In this document: piece by piece, positions 37,288 to 46,816 of the stretch | Position numbering within the stretch: the first letter of the stretch is position 1 | Layout of the letters: every line of letters begins with the position of its first letter | Notes under the pieces: model-generated | What the model saw: the letters and a program-made list of their open reading frames with translations, nothing else | Told to the model about the DNA's origin: nothing | Databases searched by the model: none | Translations under genes and position numbers: made by a program | Source of the DNA: Pseudidiomarina piscicola | GTDB taxonomy: Bacteria; Pseudomonadota; Gammaproteobacteria; Enterobacterales; Alteromonadaceae | Length of the DNA: 64,000 bases | Reading direction: 5' to 3' | NCBI RefSeq assembly: GCF_902806985.1 | Contig: NZ_CADCXY010000001.1 | Span: 310,001 to 374,000, forward strand

Positions 37288-37303
37288 TTGACGTTAACGT
37301 AAA
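37288..37303. promoter_or_regulatory. LiuR-type operator
   Basis: TTGACGTTAACGTAAA, built on the perfect palindrome ACGTTAACGT, lies in the 109-base gap between divergent liuR and the thiolase gene. MerR-family regulators bind such near-perfect dyads between -35 and -10 elements, and comparative studies report ACGTNNACGT-like LiuR boxes in gammaproteobacteria. One site could control both directions. No second copy was seen before the mms operon. Confidence 0.75.
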
Positions 37304-37352
37304 GGTAAGAGAGGGAATGCGTTCGCCGCTTTTCCGATTTTAAGGAGATTTT

Positions 37353-38531
37353 ATGTCTGATTCTGTTGTAATTGTTGCTGCCAAGCGCACGCCGATGGGT
37401 GGTTTTCAAGGTAGCTTAAGCGCTGTGGATGCAGCTAATCTTGGTGCCACAGCTATTAAAGCCGTTGTTGCTGAGAGTGGATTAAGTGTCGACGATGTGA
37501 ACGAAGTTATTATGGGCAACGTGTTGCCCGCGGGCATCGGTCAAGCGCCGGCTCGACAAGCAACGCTCTATGCTGGGCTACCACAAAGTGCTGGCGCAAC
37601 GACCATCAACAAAGTTTGTGGCTCGGGCTTGAAAGCTGTGATGTTCGCTCATGACTTGCTTCACGTAGGTTCAGCCGATGTGGTGGTCGCCGGCGGTATG
37701 GAAAGTATGACAAATGCACCGTACTTGCTGAAAAAGGCCCGCGCTGGTTTCCGTATGGGACATGACGCAATTTACGATCACATGATGCTGGATGGTCTTG
37801 AAGATGCGTATGAAGGCAAAGCTATGGGAACCTACGCCCAAGGCACGGCGGACGATTATAAACTTGATCGAAAAGCGATGGACGATTTCGCCTTAGAGTC
37901 TCTGAGACGTGCCCAAACAGCTATTGCGGAAGGCTCTTTTGCAGCCGAAATCGCCGACGTCACATACAGCACTCGCAAAGGCGAAGTGACCGTAAGCATC
38001 GACGAGCAGCCTGGCAAAGCAATGCCTGAGAAAATCCCGTCGTTGCGTCCAGCGTTTGCCAAAGATGGCACCATTACAGCGGCCAATTCGAGCTCTATCT
38101 CTGATGGCGCTGCGGCATTGGTATTAATGCGTGAAAGCGAAGCGAAAGCTCGTGGCTTAACGCCGCTAGCGCGAGTCATGGGGCATACCACCCATTCGCA
38201 GGCTCCGTCTGAATTTACCGTGGCGCCGATCGGTGCAATGACCAAGTTGCTTGAGAAGCTAAATTGGCAGAAAGACGATGTTGACCTTTGGGAGATCAAC
38301 GAAGCCTTTGCGATGGTGACCATGTTGGCCATTCAAGAAATGGATTTGGACCACAGCAAAGTAAACGTGCATGGCGGCGCTTGCGCTCTTGGCCATCCGA
38401 TTGGTGCCAGCGGCGCACGGTTACTGGTGACCTTACTACATGCGCTTCGCCACCACGGCAAAAAACGTGGCGTGACCTCGCTTTGTATCGGTGGCGGTGA
38501 AGCGGTGGCGGTTGGCGTCGAATTAATTTAA
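37353..38531 (+). CDS. acetyl-CoA C-acetyltransferase (thiolase)
   Basis: Thiolase II that cleaves or makes acetoacetyl-CoA; 392 residues. Active-site cysteine in [12 protein letters not shown], with the C-terminal catalytic His in [17 protein letters not shown] and the second Cys in [29 protein letters not shown] is family-typical. It is divergent from liuR and shares its control region, so it is probably a LiuR target that completes conversion of acetoacetyl-CoA (made by AacS) to acetyl-CoA. AAGGAG lies before the start. Its last 9 bases overlap the convergent exporter gene. Confidence 0.95.
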   Translation: MSDSVVIVAAKRTPMGGFQGSLSAVDAANLGATAIKAVVAESGLSVDDVNEVIMGNVLPAGIGQAPARQATLYAGLPQSAGATTINKVCGSGLKAVMFAHDLLHVGSADVVVAGGMESMTNAPYLLKKARAGFRMGHDAIYDHMMLDGLEDAYEGKAMGTYAQGTADDYKLDRKAMDDFALESLRRAQTAIAEGSFAAEIADVTYSTRKGEVTVSIDEQPGKAMPEKIPSLRPAFAKDGTITAANSSSISDGAAALVLMRESEAKARGLTPLARVMGHTTHSQAPSEFTVAPIGAMTKLLEKLNWQKDDVDLWEINEAFAMVTMLAIQEMDLDHSKVNVHGGACALGHPIGASGARLLVTLLHALRHHGKKRGVTSLCIGGGEAVAVGVELI

Positions 38532-39377
38532 TCGTTTGCCAGTCGAGGCTAGAAATACGGCGCTGCCAAGGATCGCAGCGCCAATAGCCAAGCGTAACCA
38601 GTCGACCTGACTGCCCCAAAAGGCAAAGTTCACCAACAGCCCAGCAGGAATTAACATATTGTTCATGGTGGCAAGTTGTGCGGTGTTAACGCGCTTACTG
38701 GCAAGGTTCCAAGCCAGGTAACCAACGCCCGATGCTACCAGCCCAAGCCAAAGCAATACGCCCCACTGTAAGGACGTCGCCGGTTGCATAGAGAAGTTAG
38801 CAAAACTAAACAATGCAATGGCGGTGGTGACAGTGGCCCCCATGAAGAATAGTGCGAACACATGCAGCTGGTTACGTTCACTGCCTAATGGCAAGCGTTT
38901 ATAAAACACCTGACCGGCGGCAAAACACAAATTAGCCCCCTGAATTAACAAGAAGCCGGTGATGAAATCGCTACTTAGCGGGTTAAAGCGAATGACGAGG
39001 GCGCCGAGTACAGCGAGAGCTGCGGCTGCCCACCAACGACGTGGTAAATGCCGTCGTTGAAACAGAACATCATCGATGAGTGTCACGTATAGTGGCGTGA
39101 AAATGGTAAATAACAGTACTTCGGCGACGCTGAGATACAAAAACGCATGATAAAGAAGTAGGTACATTATGCCTATTTGAATGGCGCCAATTGCCGCAAG
39201 TATCAGTTGTTTTTTCAGGGCGAGTCGTTTGGGCCGCCAAAGGGGTAAAAACAACACGAGAGCCAATAGCATGCGAATAAATACTGCGATGTAGCCATCT
39301 ACTTGGCCGGCAAGGAACTCACCGATAAGTGAAAAACTTGCTGCCCATAAAGCCGTGACGGCCCAAAGTATCCACAT
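38523..39377 (-). CDS. EamA/DMT-family transporter
   Basis: Inner-membrane drug/metabolite transporter with two EamA repeats (ten predicted spans in 284 residues). The first repeat ends near [14 protein letters not shown], the second contains [23 protein letters not shown] and LVNFAFWG. Substrate unknown; members export amino acids or other small metabolites. It lies 10 bases after the AraC-type gene on the same strand, so both are probably co-transcribed, which fits export of a branched-chain intermediate but does not prove it. Confidence 0.88.
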   Translation of the reverse strand: MWILWAVTALWAASFSLIGEFLAGQVDGYIAVFIRMLLALVLFLPLWRPKRLALKKQLILAAIGAIQIGIMYLLLYHAFLYLSVAEVLLFTIFTPLYVTLIDDVLFQRRHLPRRWWAAAALAVLGALVIRFNPLSSDFITGFLLIQGANLCFAAGQVFYKRLPLGSERNQLHVFALFFMGATVTTAIALFSFANFSMQPATSLQWGVLLWLGLVASGVGYLAWNLASKRVNTAQLATMNNMLIPAGLLVNFAFWGSQVDWLRLAIGAAILGSAVFLASTGKRLN

Positions 39378-39387
39378 AGCTTAACTC

Positions 39388-40281
39388 CTAAATGTGTTGC
39401 TGATGACTGTCACGATAGCTGCTGGGTGCGATGCCCATAACTTTTTTGAACAGTCGTGAGAAATAGTAGGGATCATCGAAGCCTAAACCTTGCGCGATGG
39501 TTCTGATGCTGTCAGTACTGCTATCAAGCTGCTGACAAGCGAGCTTTATTTTGAGCTCATTGAAATAACGCATCGGTGAGGTTCCAGTGATCGCTTTAAA
39601 TTTTTTGGCAAAATGGAATCGTGACAGACCCGCAACATCTGCAATGTCTGCGAGATCTAAATGACGATGGCTATTGTCTTGCATGAACCGTTCGAGCGCA
39701 AGCAGGTCGAAGTCTTGTGGGTGTTGCGCATGGCTGGCGAGATCAGGTAATTGCGCAATTAGGTTTTGCAGCAAGGTGGCGGCTCGCACCGCACGGTGGC
39801 GTTGCCAGCGTTGATGTTGCAAGTTTAATAAGTCGGTAACGCTCGGCAGTAGGCTACGCCAGTTTTGCAAAGTCAATACAAAGTGTGGCGGTTGGAGACC
39901 AAGTATGTCCATGCAACTCGGTGCTATGGTACCGCGAAAGTGGGTCCAGTAAATGCTCCACGGGCTACTCGAATCGGCTCGGTAAGCATGGGCCAAGCCA
40001 GCAGGAAGGAGCAATAGCTGACCCGCGGTTAAGCTACCAGAGTGGCTACCAAACTCACTTTCAACACGATAATGGCCACGGCCACGGTGGCAAAAAATAA
40101 GCAAATTGTCGGTGTGCTGATGGCGCTCGACACCATGCCCACGAGCGGCTAGGTAGTGTCCATAAGCTAATGGATAAAGGTGCCGGCTCAGCGGATGTTG
40201 GGCCAGGTGTTCGGTCAGTTCTAGCGGCAAAACAACGCGTGAACTACCGGCAGGTAAAGGCCAATTAGACGGTTGGCTCAT
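39388..40281 (-). CDS. mmsR: AraC-family regulator, MmsR-like
   Basis: AraC/XylS activator with an N-terminal cupin sensor (HQHTDNLLIFCHRGRGHYRV ... LLLLPAGLAHAYRAD) and C-terminal double helix-turn-helix (DIADVAGLSRFHFAKKFKAITG, TIAQGLGFDDPYYFSRLFKKVMGIAPSSYR; written here in parts). It is divergent from mmsA; in Pseudomonas aeruginosa MmsR, an AraC-type protein of similar length, activates mmsAB. The start at 40281 or an upstream ATG at 40311 are both possible. The MmsR name rests on synteny. Confidence 0.85.
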   Translation of the reverse strand: MSQPSNWPLPAGSSRVVLPLELTEHLAQHPLSRHLYPLAYGHYLAARGHGVERHQHTDNLLIFCHRGRGHYRVESEFGSHSGSLTAGQLLLLPAGLAHAYRADSSSPWSIYWTHFRGTIAPSCMDILGLQPPHFVLTLQNWRSLLPSVTDLLNLQHQRWQRHRAVRAATLLQNLIAQLPDLASHAQHPQDFDLLALERFMQDNSHRHLDLADIADVAGLSRFHFAKKFKAITGTSPMRYFNELKIKLACQQLDSSTDSIRTIAQGLGFDDPYYFSRLFKKVMGIAPSSYRDSHQQHI

Positions 40282-40403
40282 AAAACAGTCTCGAATAACA
40301 ATTTTGTCCATTATAGGGGCAATATCGTTAATGTTAAAGATTCCGGTTCAATGCTTAAATACGAGCCATAAAAATCATTAGTCTGTTCAACGAGGTATTT
40401 CTT

Positions 40404-41903
40404 ATGACTAAGCAAGTTCCACTTTATATTGATGGTGAGTTCGTTCAATCAAAGACAACACAATGGATTGATGTCACCAACCCCGCAACTCAAGAAGTAA
40501 TTGCACAAACTCCTTGTGCCACCCAAGCAGAAATGGACGCAGCAGTTGCAAGCGCGAAGCAAGCGTTTTTGACATGGAAAGAAACCCCTGTTTCTGAGCG
40601 TGCGCGGGTAATGATGCGTTATCAAGCGCTGCTGAAAGAGCACCAAGAAGAAATCGCTGAAATCTTAGCAAGCGAAACTGGCAAAACCTTTGATGATGCC
40701 AAGGGCGACGTTTGGCGTGGTATTGAAGTGGTTGAGCATGCCGCCAATATTCCATCATTGATGATGGGTGAGACAGTAGAGAATGTCGCGCGTCGTATTG
40801 ATACCTACAGCTATACGCAGCCGCTAGGCGTCTGTGCGGGTATCACCCCGTTTAACTTCCCCGCGATGATTCCACTATGGATGTTCCCGCTGGCAATCGC
40901 TTGTGGTAACACCTTTATCTTGAAGCCATCGGAACAAGATCCATTAACGCCTACGCGCTTAGTCGAACTGTTTGAACAGGCGGGGGCGCCTAAGGGTGTG
41001 CTACAGGTAATTCACGGCGCGAAAGAGCAAGTAGACTTTATTCTTGATGAGCCAGCGATACGCGCTATCTCATTTGTTGGTTCGGTTCCTGTAGGCCAAT
41101 ATATTTATCGCCGTGGTACAGAAAACATGAAACGCGTTCAAGCCTTTGCTGGCGCTAAAAACCACTGCGTGATTATGCCTGATGCGAACAAGAGCCAGGT
41201 GATCAGTAACTTGGTTGGCGCCTCGGTAGGTGCCGCTGGCCAACGTTGCATGGCGATTTCCGTTGCTGTTTTTGTCGGCGCTGCGAAAGAGTGGATTCCA
41301 GAAATTGCCGCGGAATTGAAAAAAGTACGACCTGGTGCGTGGAACGATGAAAACGCTGCCTATGGTCCGTTGATTAGCCCGCAAGCGAAACAACGTGTGG
41401 AAAACTACATCAAGCAAGGTCAAGACGAAGGCGCAACGCTGCTGGTTGATGGTCGCGACTGTGAGGTTGAAGGCTTCCCGAACGGCAACTGGGTTGGACC
41501 AACCATGTTTAGCGATGTCACCACCGACATGGAAATTTATAAAAACGAAATATTTGGTCCAGTTTTGTGTGCGACCAGTACAGATACATTAGAAGAAGCT
41601 ATTGCAATGGTGAATGCGAACCCATTTGGCAACGGAACCTCGATGTTCACCGCCAGTGGCGCAGCTGCACGCAAGTATCAACACGAAGTAGAAGTTGGCC
41701 AAGTAGGTATTAATATTCCAATTCCGGTACCGTTACCGTTCTTCTCCTTTACTGGCTGGAAAGGCTCGTTCTTTGGTGACTTGCATGCGTATGGTAAGCA
41801 AGGAGTGCGTTTCTACAGTGAAACCAAAACCGTTACTGCGCGTTGGTTCGAAAGCGATATCGCCGATGCCAGTGGTCCTAATATGACCATCAACTTGAAG
41901 TAA
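40404..41903 (+). CDS. mmsA: methylmalonate-semialdehyde dehydrogenase (acylating)
   Basis: Converts methylmalonate semialdehyde to propionyl-CoA (and malonate semialdehyde to acetyl-CoA), the end of valine breakdown. CoA-dependent aldehyde dehydrogenase: catalytic Cys in [19 protein letters not shown] region [30 protein letters not shown], and the C-terminal [19 protein letters not shown]. 499 residues, standard. First gene of a plus-strand operon opposite mmsR; GAGG lies before the start. Confidence 0.97.
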   Translation: MTKQVPLYIDGEFVQSKTTQWIDVTNPATQEVIAQTPCATQAEMDAAVASAKQAFLTWKETPVSERARVMMRYQALLKEHQEEIAEILASETGKTFDDAKGDVWRGIEVVEHAANIPSLMMGETVENVARRIDTYSYTQPLGVCAGITPFNFPAMIPLWMFPLAIACGNTFILKPSEQDPLTPTRLVELFEQAGAPKGVLQVIHGAKEQVDFILDEPAIRAISFVGSVPVGQYIYRRGTENMKRVQAFAGAKNHCVIMPDANKSQVISNLVGASVGAAGQRCMAISVAVFVGAAKEWIPEIAAELKKVRPGAWNDENAAYGPLISPQAKQRVENYIKQGQDEGATLLVDGRDCEVEGFPNGNWVGPTMFSDVTTDMEIYKNEIFGPVLCATSTDTLEEAIAMVNANPFGNGTSMFTASGAAARKYQHEVEVGQVGINIPIPVPLPFFSFTGWKGSFFGDLHAYGKQGVRFYSETKTVTARWFESDIADASGPNMTINLK

Positions 41904-41914
41904 CGAGGTGCCCT

Positions 41915-43072
41915 ATGGATTTCAACTTAACTGACGACCAACAAGCCTTTGTGGATACCGCAAAGGCTTTCGCCGAGAAAGAATTAGCACCTTATGCGGC
42001 AGAATGGGACGAAACGGCTCATTTTCCAATTGAAGTGTTCCGCAAAGCCGGTGAAATGGGCTTTATGGGTATGTACACGCCAGAAGAGGCGGGCGGTTTC
42101 GGTATGAGCCGACTCGACTCAGCCTTAATTTTTGAGCAACTGGCGGCGGGCTGCACGGCCACCACAGCGATGATGACGATCCATAATATGGTTTCGTGGA
42201 TGATAGGGTCATTTGCGACACCAGAAGTTATCGAGCAGTGGGTGCCAGAGCTGGTCACCGGCGAGAAGCTTGGGTCTTATTGCCTAACCGAGCCTGGCGC
42301 CGGCTCAGATGCGGCAAGCTTACGTACAACCGCTAAGAAAGACGGCGACGAGTACGTACTCAATGGCTCAAAAATGTTTATCTCAGGAGCCGGTAGCACT
42401 GATGTGCTGGTGGTGATGGCGCGCACCGGCGAAGCCGGGCCTAAAGGTATTTCAGCGTTTGTCGTACCGGCCGATGCTGAAGGTATTAGTTACGGTAAGA
42501 AAGAAGCCAAAATGGGTTGGAACGCGCAACCAACTCGTCTTGTTACCTTTGAAGACGTTCGTATTCCTGCGCAAAACCTGCTCGGTGCCGAAGGCGAAGG
42601 CTTTAAGTTCGCAATGATGGGACTTGATGGCGGTCGTATTAATATTGCCGTTTGCTCGGTAGGTACTGCACAAGCAGCGCTCGATACCACTCGCAACTAT
42701 ATGACGGAGCGCACTCAGTTTGGTAAAGAGTTGGGGCACTTTCAGGCGCTTCAATTTAAGCTAGCTGACATGGCAACCGAACTTGTTGCAGCACGTCAGA
42801 TGGTTCGCTTGGCTGCCTTTAAAGTTGACACCAACGATGCCGACAAAACCACGTATTGTGCCATGGCGAAACGCTTTGCCACTGATGTCGGTTTCCAAGT
42901 TTGTAACGAAGCTTTGCAGTTGCACGGCGGCTATGGCTATATCAAAGAGTACCCACTAGAACGGCACGTTCGTGACGTTCGTGTGCATCAGATACTCGAA
43001 GGAACGAATGAAATTATGCGAGTGATCATTGGCCGTCGTTTATTGGCCGATATCGACCGTGCCATTATTTAA
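41915..43072 (+). CDS. acyl-CoA dehydrogenase, probable isobutyryl-CoA dehydrogenase
   Basis: FAD enzyme of 385 residues. The catalytic glutamate is at the common C-terminal position (HQILEGTNEIMRVIIGRRLL), and the alternative isovaleryl position is Gly (GLDGGRINIAVCSVG), so it is a different subfamily from LiuA. LTEPGAGSDAASLRT and MFISGAGSTDVLVVMART are FAD/substrate signatures. Between mmsA (11-base gap) and the hydrolase gene, so oxidation of isobutyryl-CoA to methacrylyl-CoA is the best guess; 2-methylbutyryl-CoA is an alternative substrate. Confidence 0.9.
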   Translation: MDFNLTDDQQAFVDTAKAFAEKELAPYAAEWDETAHFPIEVFRKAGEMGFMGMYTPEEAGGFGMSRLDSALIFEQLAAGCTATTAMMTIHNMVSWMIGSFATPEVIEQWVPELVTGEKLGSYCLTEPGAGSDAASLRTTAKKDGDEYVLNGSKMFISGAGSTDVLVVMARTGEAGPKGISAFVVPADAEGISYGKKEAKMGWNAQPTRLVTFEDVRIPAQNLLGAEGEGFKFAMMGLDGGRINIAVCSVGTAQAALDTTRNYMTERTQFGKELGHFQALQFKLADMATELVAARQMVRLAAFKVDTNDADKTTYCAMAKRFATDVGFQVCNEALQLHGGYGYIKEYPLERHVRDVRVHQILEGTNEIMRVIIGRRLLADIDRAII

Positions 43073-43096
43073 CTGTGTAACCCACAAGGATTTATC

Positions 43097-44224
43097 ATGA
43101 CAAATGTGGTTGAGTTTGAAGAACGGCATACCGCTTCTGGTAAACGTCTTGGTATCGCCCGTTTGAATTCAGAAAAGTCGTTGAATGCGTTGAGCTTGGA
43201 GATGATTCAGTTACTCCAACCGCAGCTTGATGCTTGGGCAGGTGACCCTGATATTGCCTGCGTATGGTTGGAAGGGGCTGGTGAAAAGGCTTTTTGTGCT
43301 GGGGGCGATATTGTCGCTATGTACAACGCCATGCGCGATCAACCAGGCGAGCTAGTTGACGAAGTCGCTGATTTTTTCAGTCAAGAATACCGTTTAGATT
43401 ACACCATTCAAAGTTACCCCAAGCCTTTTGTACTTTGGGGCGATGGCATTGTAATGGGCGGCGGAATGGGCTTAATGAATGGCGCGAGTCACCGTGTGGT
43501 GACCGAACGTTCATTGCTGGCGATGCCGGAAATTACCATCGGTTTATACCCAGATGTTGGGGCAACGCACTTCTTGAATCAGATGCCTCAAGGCTGCGGA
43601 TTGTTTCTAGGTTTAACAGGCGCACAGATCAATGCCAGCGATGCATTGTTCCTGAAATTAGCAGATCATTTTGTTGCCAGTTCGAGCAAAGACCAAGTGT
43701 TGTCGGCATTGCTTGACCTGCAGTGGGGTGAAACCGCCAGCTTAAACCAGCAAAAAGTGACTGATGTATTTGCCCAAATTGGCGCAACCGACAGCAAACA
43801 TCGTCCGGCCGGGCAGGTTGAACCGCACCATGAACTGATTAAAGAACTCACTTCCGGTGATGATATCAGTGCAGTTACGGCAGCAATTACAGGTCTCGAA
43901 ACCGACGATAAATGGCTGAGCCGTGCAAGTAAAACGCTCGCCAACGGCTGCCCTATGACAGCTCATATTGTCTGGAATCAGCTACATTTCGGCAAAGATT
44001 TGCCACTGGCGGACTGCTTCCGTTTGGAATTAACCTTGTCAGTAAAATGCGCAACGCGTGGCGATTTCGCCGAAGGAATTCGTGCTTTACTGATCGATAA
44101 AGACAAACAACCTAATTGGCAACATGCTTCTGTAGCCGAAGTTCCAGCTGCAGACGTCGACGGCTTTTTCACCTCGCCGTGGTCGCAAGACGAGCATCCG
44201 TTGGCTGATTTAGGGCACTCATAA
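43097..44224 (+). CDS. 3-hydroxyisobutyryl-CoA hydrolase (crotonase family)
   Basis: Removes CoA from 3-hydroxyisobutyryl-CoA in valine degradation. The HIBCH-type signature GAGEKAFCAGGDIVAMYNAMRD is present, followed by GDGIVMGGGMGLMNGASHRVVTE, the catalytic region MPEITIGLYPDVGATHFL, and the long C-terminal half that ordinary enoyl-CoA hydratases lack (375 residues in total). Downstream of the acyl-CoA dehydrogenase by 24 bases, and 12 before mmsB. No separate methacrylyl-CoA hydratase is present in the operon. Confidence 0.92.
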   Translation: MTNVVEFEERHTASGKRLGIARLNSEKSLNALSLEMIQLLQPQLDAWAGDPDIACVWLEGAGEKAFCAGGDIVAMYNAMRDQPGELVDEVADFFSQEYRLDYTIQSYPKPFVLWGDGIVMGGGMGLMNGASHRVVTERSLLAMPEITIGLYPDVGATHFLNQMPQGCGLFLGLTGAQINASDALFLKLADHFVASSSKDQVLSALLDLQWGETASLNQQKVTDVFAQIGATDSKHRPAGQVEPHHELIKELTSGDDISAVTAAITGLETDDKWLSRASKTLANGCPMTAHIVWNQLHFGKDLPLADCFRLELTLSVKCATRGDFAEGIRALLIDKDKQPNWQHASVAEVPAADVDGFFTSPWSQDEHPLADLGHS

Positions 44225-44236
44225 AAAGGTAATTTT

Positions 44237-45133
44237 ATGGCTACAGTAGGATTTATTGGATTAGGTAACATGGGCGGGCCGATGGCGGCCAACCTAGTGA
44301 AAGCCGGACATCAAGTAACCGTGTTTGACCTTTCGGAGGCCGCTTTAGCTCAGGCCCAAGAAGCCGGCTGCGCGGTGGCAAGCGATGTTGGCGAGGTGAC
44401 CAAAGGCGCTGATTTTGTGATTTCGATGTTACCTGCTGATCACCATGTTGAAGGTGTTTACTTAGGTAGCGATGGCTTGCAAACGCAACTAGCTAAGCAA
44501 ACTTTAGTCATCGACTGCAGCACTATTAGTGCCGAGACCGCACGAAAAGTCGGGGCGGAACTTGCCGAGCGGGGTATCAGCTTTATCGATGCGCCGGTTT
44601 CTGGCGGCGTTGGCGGTGCGAAAGCGGGTACCTTGACCTTTATTTGTGGCGGTCGCGAAAGTGCAGTGGATGCAGCGCGCGACGTGCTTAATGCGATGGG
44701 TAAAAATGTTTTTCGTGCCGGTGATGTTGGTGCGGGACAAGTGGCGAAAATCTGCAATAACATGCTGCTTTCGGTGTTAATGGCAGGTACGTCAGAAGCG
44801 CTGCAGTTGGGTATTGCGCATGGCCTTGATGCCAAAGTGCTGTCGGAAATTATGTTGCAAAGCTCGGGCCGTAATTGGACGCTCGAGGTGTATAACCCGT
44901 GTCCTGACGTTATGGAAGGGGTGCCGTCAAGCAACGACTATCAAGGTGGTTTCTTAGTTGATCTAATGGCAAAAGACTTGGGCTTAGCGCAGCAAGCTGC
45001 GTTGCGCAGCGGTGCAGCGACACCGATGGGTTCACTAACCTTGAATCTCTATCGGAGCTGGTCGCAACTGGGGCATGGTCGAGAAGACTTCTCGAGTATT
45101 TTCAAGTATGTTACGCCGCAAACGAAAAAGTAG
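44237..45133 (+). CDS. mmsB: 3-hydroxyisobutyrate dehydrogenase
   Basis: NAD-dependent oxidation of 3-hydroxyisobutyrate to methylmalonate semialdehyde, the substrate of MmsA. Rossmann start GFIGLGNMGGPMAANLVKAGH, substrate-binding IDAPVSGGVGGAKAGTLTF, and the catalytic lysine region VAKICNNMLLS. 298 residues, usual length. It is in the middle of the valine operon. Confidence 0.96.
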   Translation: MATVGFIGLGNMGGPMAANLVKAGHQVTVFDLSEAALAQAQEAGCAVASDVGEVTKGADFVISMLPADHHVEGVYLGSDGLQTQLAKQTLVIDCSTISAETARKVGAELAERGISFIDAPVSGGVGGAKAGTLTFICGGRESAVDAARDVLNAMGKNVFRAGDVGAGQVAKICNNMLLSVLMAGTSEALQLGIAHGLDAKVLSEIMLQSSGRNWTLEVYNPCPDVMEGVPSSNDYQGGFLVDLMAKDLGLAQQAALRSGAATPMGSLTLNLYRSWSQLGHGREDFSSIFKYVTPQTKK

Positions 45134-45142
45134 GAGCAAACA

Positions 45143-45907
45143 ATGGATATTTCCTCTAGTACGATCGTGATTACTGGTGGTGCTCAAGGCCTTGGCCGCG
45201 CCATGGCAGAGCATTTTGCAGCGGCAGGTGCAGCCTTAGCGTTGATTGATATGAACCAAGAAACCTTAAGCGAAGCCGAGCAAATCTGTAGCGCTAAAGG
45301 TGCTAAGAAAGTACAGGGTTACGTGGCAAACGTTACGGACGAAGCTGCCGTGGAAGAAGTGTTTGAAGCGATTAACACAGACTTCGGTGGTATCAATGTT
45401 TTGGTTAATAACGCTGGTATTTTGCGCGACGGCTTACTAATCAAGTGCAAAGACGGTGAAATCACCCAAAAAATGCCCCTACAACAGTTTCAATCGGTGC
45501 TCGATGTAAACCTAACGGGGAGTTTCTTGTGTGGTCGTGAAGCCGCGGCGCATATGGCTAAAGCAGGCAACGGCGGTGTTATTATTAACATTTCTAGCGT
45601 GGCAAGAGCCGGCAATATGGGGCAGACTAACTACTCTGCTACGAAAGCGGGCGTCGTAGCGATGACTGTAACCTGGGCGCGTGAGTTAGGCCGTTTCGGA
45701 ATTCGTTGTGGTGCAATCGCGCCGGGCTTCATCGAAACCCCAATGACTGCGCAAATGAAACCAGAGGCGATTGAACGTGCACTAAGCATGGTACCTTTAC
45801 GTCGTTGGGGACAACCAGATGAAATTGCGCACAGTGCGCGCTATATTATTGAAAATGACTTTTTCAGTGGACGTGTACTCGAAATTGACGGAGGCGTCCG
45901 ACTTTAA
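45143..45907 (+). CDS. short-chain dehydrogenase/reductase
   Basis: Classical SDR of 254 residues. Cofactor loop TGGAQGLGRAMAEH, NNAG motif VLVNNAGILRDG, catalytic Ser in NISSVARAG and YxxxK in YSATKAGVV. It has an insertion after NNAG (LLIKCKDGEITQKMPLQQF) not typical of FabG. Place at the end of the valine operon suggests a branched-chain or beta-hydroxyacyl-CoA substrate, for example 2-methyl-3-hydroxybutyryl-CoA of isoleucine breakdown; the substrate is not determinable here. Confidence 0.88.
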   Translation: MDISSSTIVITGGAQGLGRAMAEHFAAAGAALALIDMNQETLSEAEQICSAKGAKKVQGYVANVTDEAAVEEVFEAINTDFGGINVLVNNAGILRDGLLIKCKDGEITQKMPLQQFQSVLDVNLTGSFLCGREAAAHMAKAGNGGVIINISSVARAGNMGQTNYSATKAGVVAMTVTWARELGRFGIRCGAIAPGFIETPMTAQMKPEAIERALSMVPLRRWGQPDEIAHSARYIIENDFFSGRVLEIDGGVRL

Positions 45908-45916
45908 CGAGTAACG

Positions 45917-46816
45917 ATGCGAAAATTACCCCCATTAAATGCGCTAAAAGCTTTTGAAGCGGCGGCTCGGCACCTGAGTTTCACGCGCGCTGCGGATGAA
46001 TTGTTTGTGACGCAGGCTGCGGTCAGTCACCAAGTGAAAGGGTTAGAGGATTTTCTGGGGGTAAAGCTTTTCATTCGGCGCAACCGTTCGTTGTTGCTTA
46101 CCCCCGAAGGCCAAACATACTACCTTGAACTAAAAGAAATTTTTGATCACCTAGTGCAGGCGACCGAGCGCCTCAAGAGTGCCTCAGAGCGAGGTTCATT
46201 AACCATTAGTTTGCCCCCAAGCTTTGCTATTTTATGGTTCGTACCCCGCTTAAGCCGCTTCCATGAAGCCTGTCCGGAAATTGATGTACGCATTCGCGCG
46301 GTTGACGAGGTGGACGGCTCTCTGACCGACGACGTAGACGTCGCAATTTATTACGGTGCGGGTAAATGGCCGGGCTTAAAGGCCTATAAACTTCACAACG
46401 AATATCTTTTACCTGTCTGTTCGCCACTACTATTGAACGGCGCAAAACCATTGCGTGAGCCTAAAGATCTTCTGAACCATACGTTATTGCACGATGAAAC
46501 ACGCAACGCCTGGAAAGACTGGTTTAAATTGGTCGGGATTGATAAAAACAAAGGTGATAATGGCCCCATTTTTAGTCACTCGAACCTTGCTTTAAAGGCG
46601 GCAGTTCACGGCCAAGGCATAGCTTTAGCGAATAATGTGCTGGTGAAACCGGAAATGGATGCAGGTCATCTGATTCAAATTTTCCCCGAAGCCTTACCGC
46701 GGGAAAAATCATTTTACCTAGTTTGTCGTGACTCTCAGTCAGAAATAGGTAAAATCGCCACCTTTCGGAATTGGCTACTAGAGGTGGTCGAAGAGGAAGA
46801 AGACGCCTATGAATGA
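45917..46816 (+). CDS. LysR-family regulator (GcvA-like)
   Basis: LysR-type transcription factor of 299 residues. N-terminal helix-turn-helix with the GcvA-subgroup wording LPPLNALKAFEAAARHLSFT and AADELFVTQAAVSHQVKGLE; C-terminal effector-binding domain from about residue 90 (RGSLTISLPPSFAILW). It begins 9 bases after the SDR gene and so may be co-expressed with the valine operon, but its target is unknown. It overlaps the next gene by 8 bases. Confidence 0.92.
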   Translation: MRKLPPLNALKAFEAAARHLSFTRAADELFVTQAAVSHQVKGLEDFLGVKLFIRRNRSLLLTPEGQTYYLELKEIFDHLVQATERLKSASERGSLTISLPPSFAILWFVPRLSRFHEACPEIDVRIRAVDEVDGSLTDDVDVAIYYGAGKWPGLKAYKLHNEYLLPVCSPLLLNGAKPLREPKDLLNHTLLHDETRNAWKDWFKLVGIDKNKGDNGPIFSHSNLALKAAVHGQGIALANNVLVKPEMDAGHLIQIFPEALPREKSFYLVCRDSQSEIGKIATFRNWLLEVVEEEEDAYE

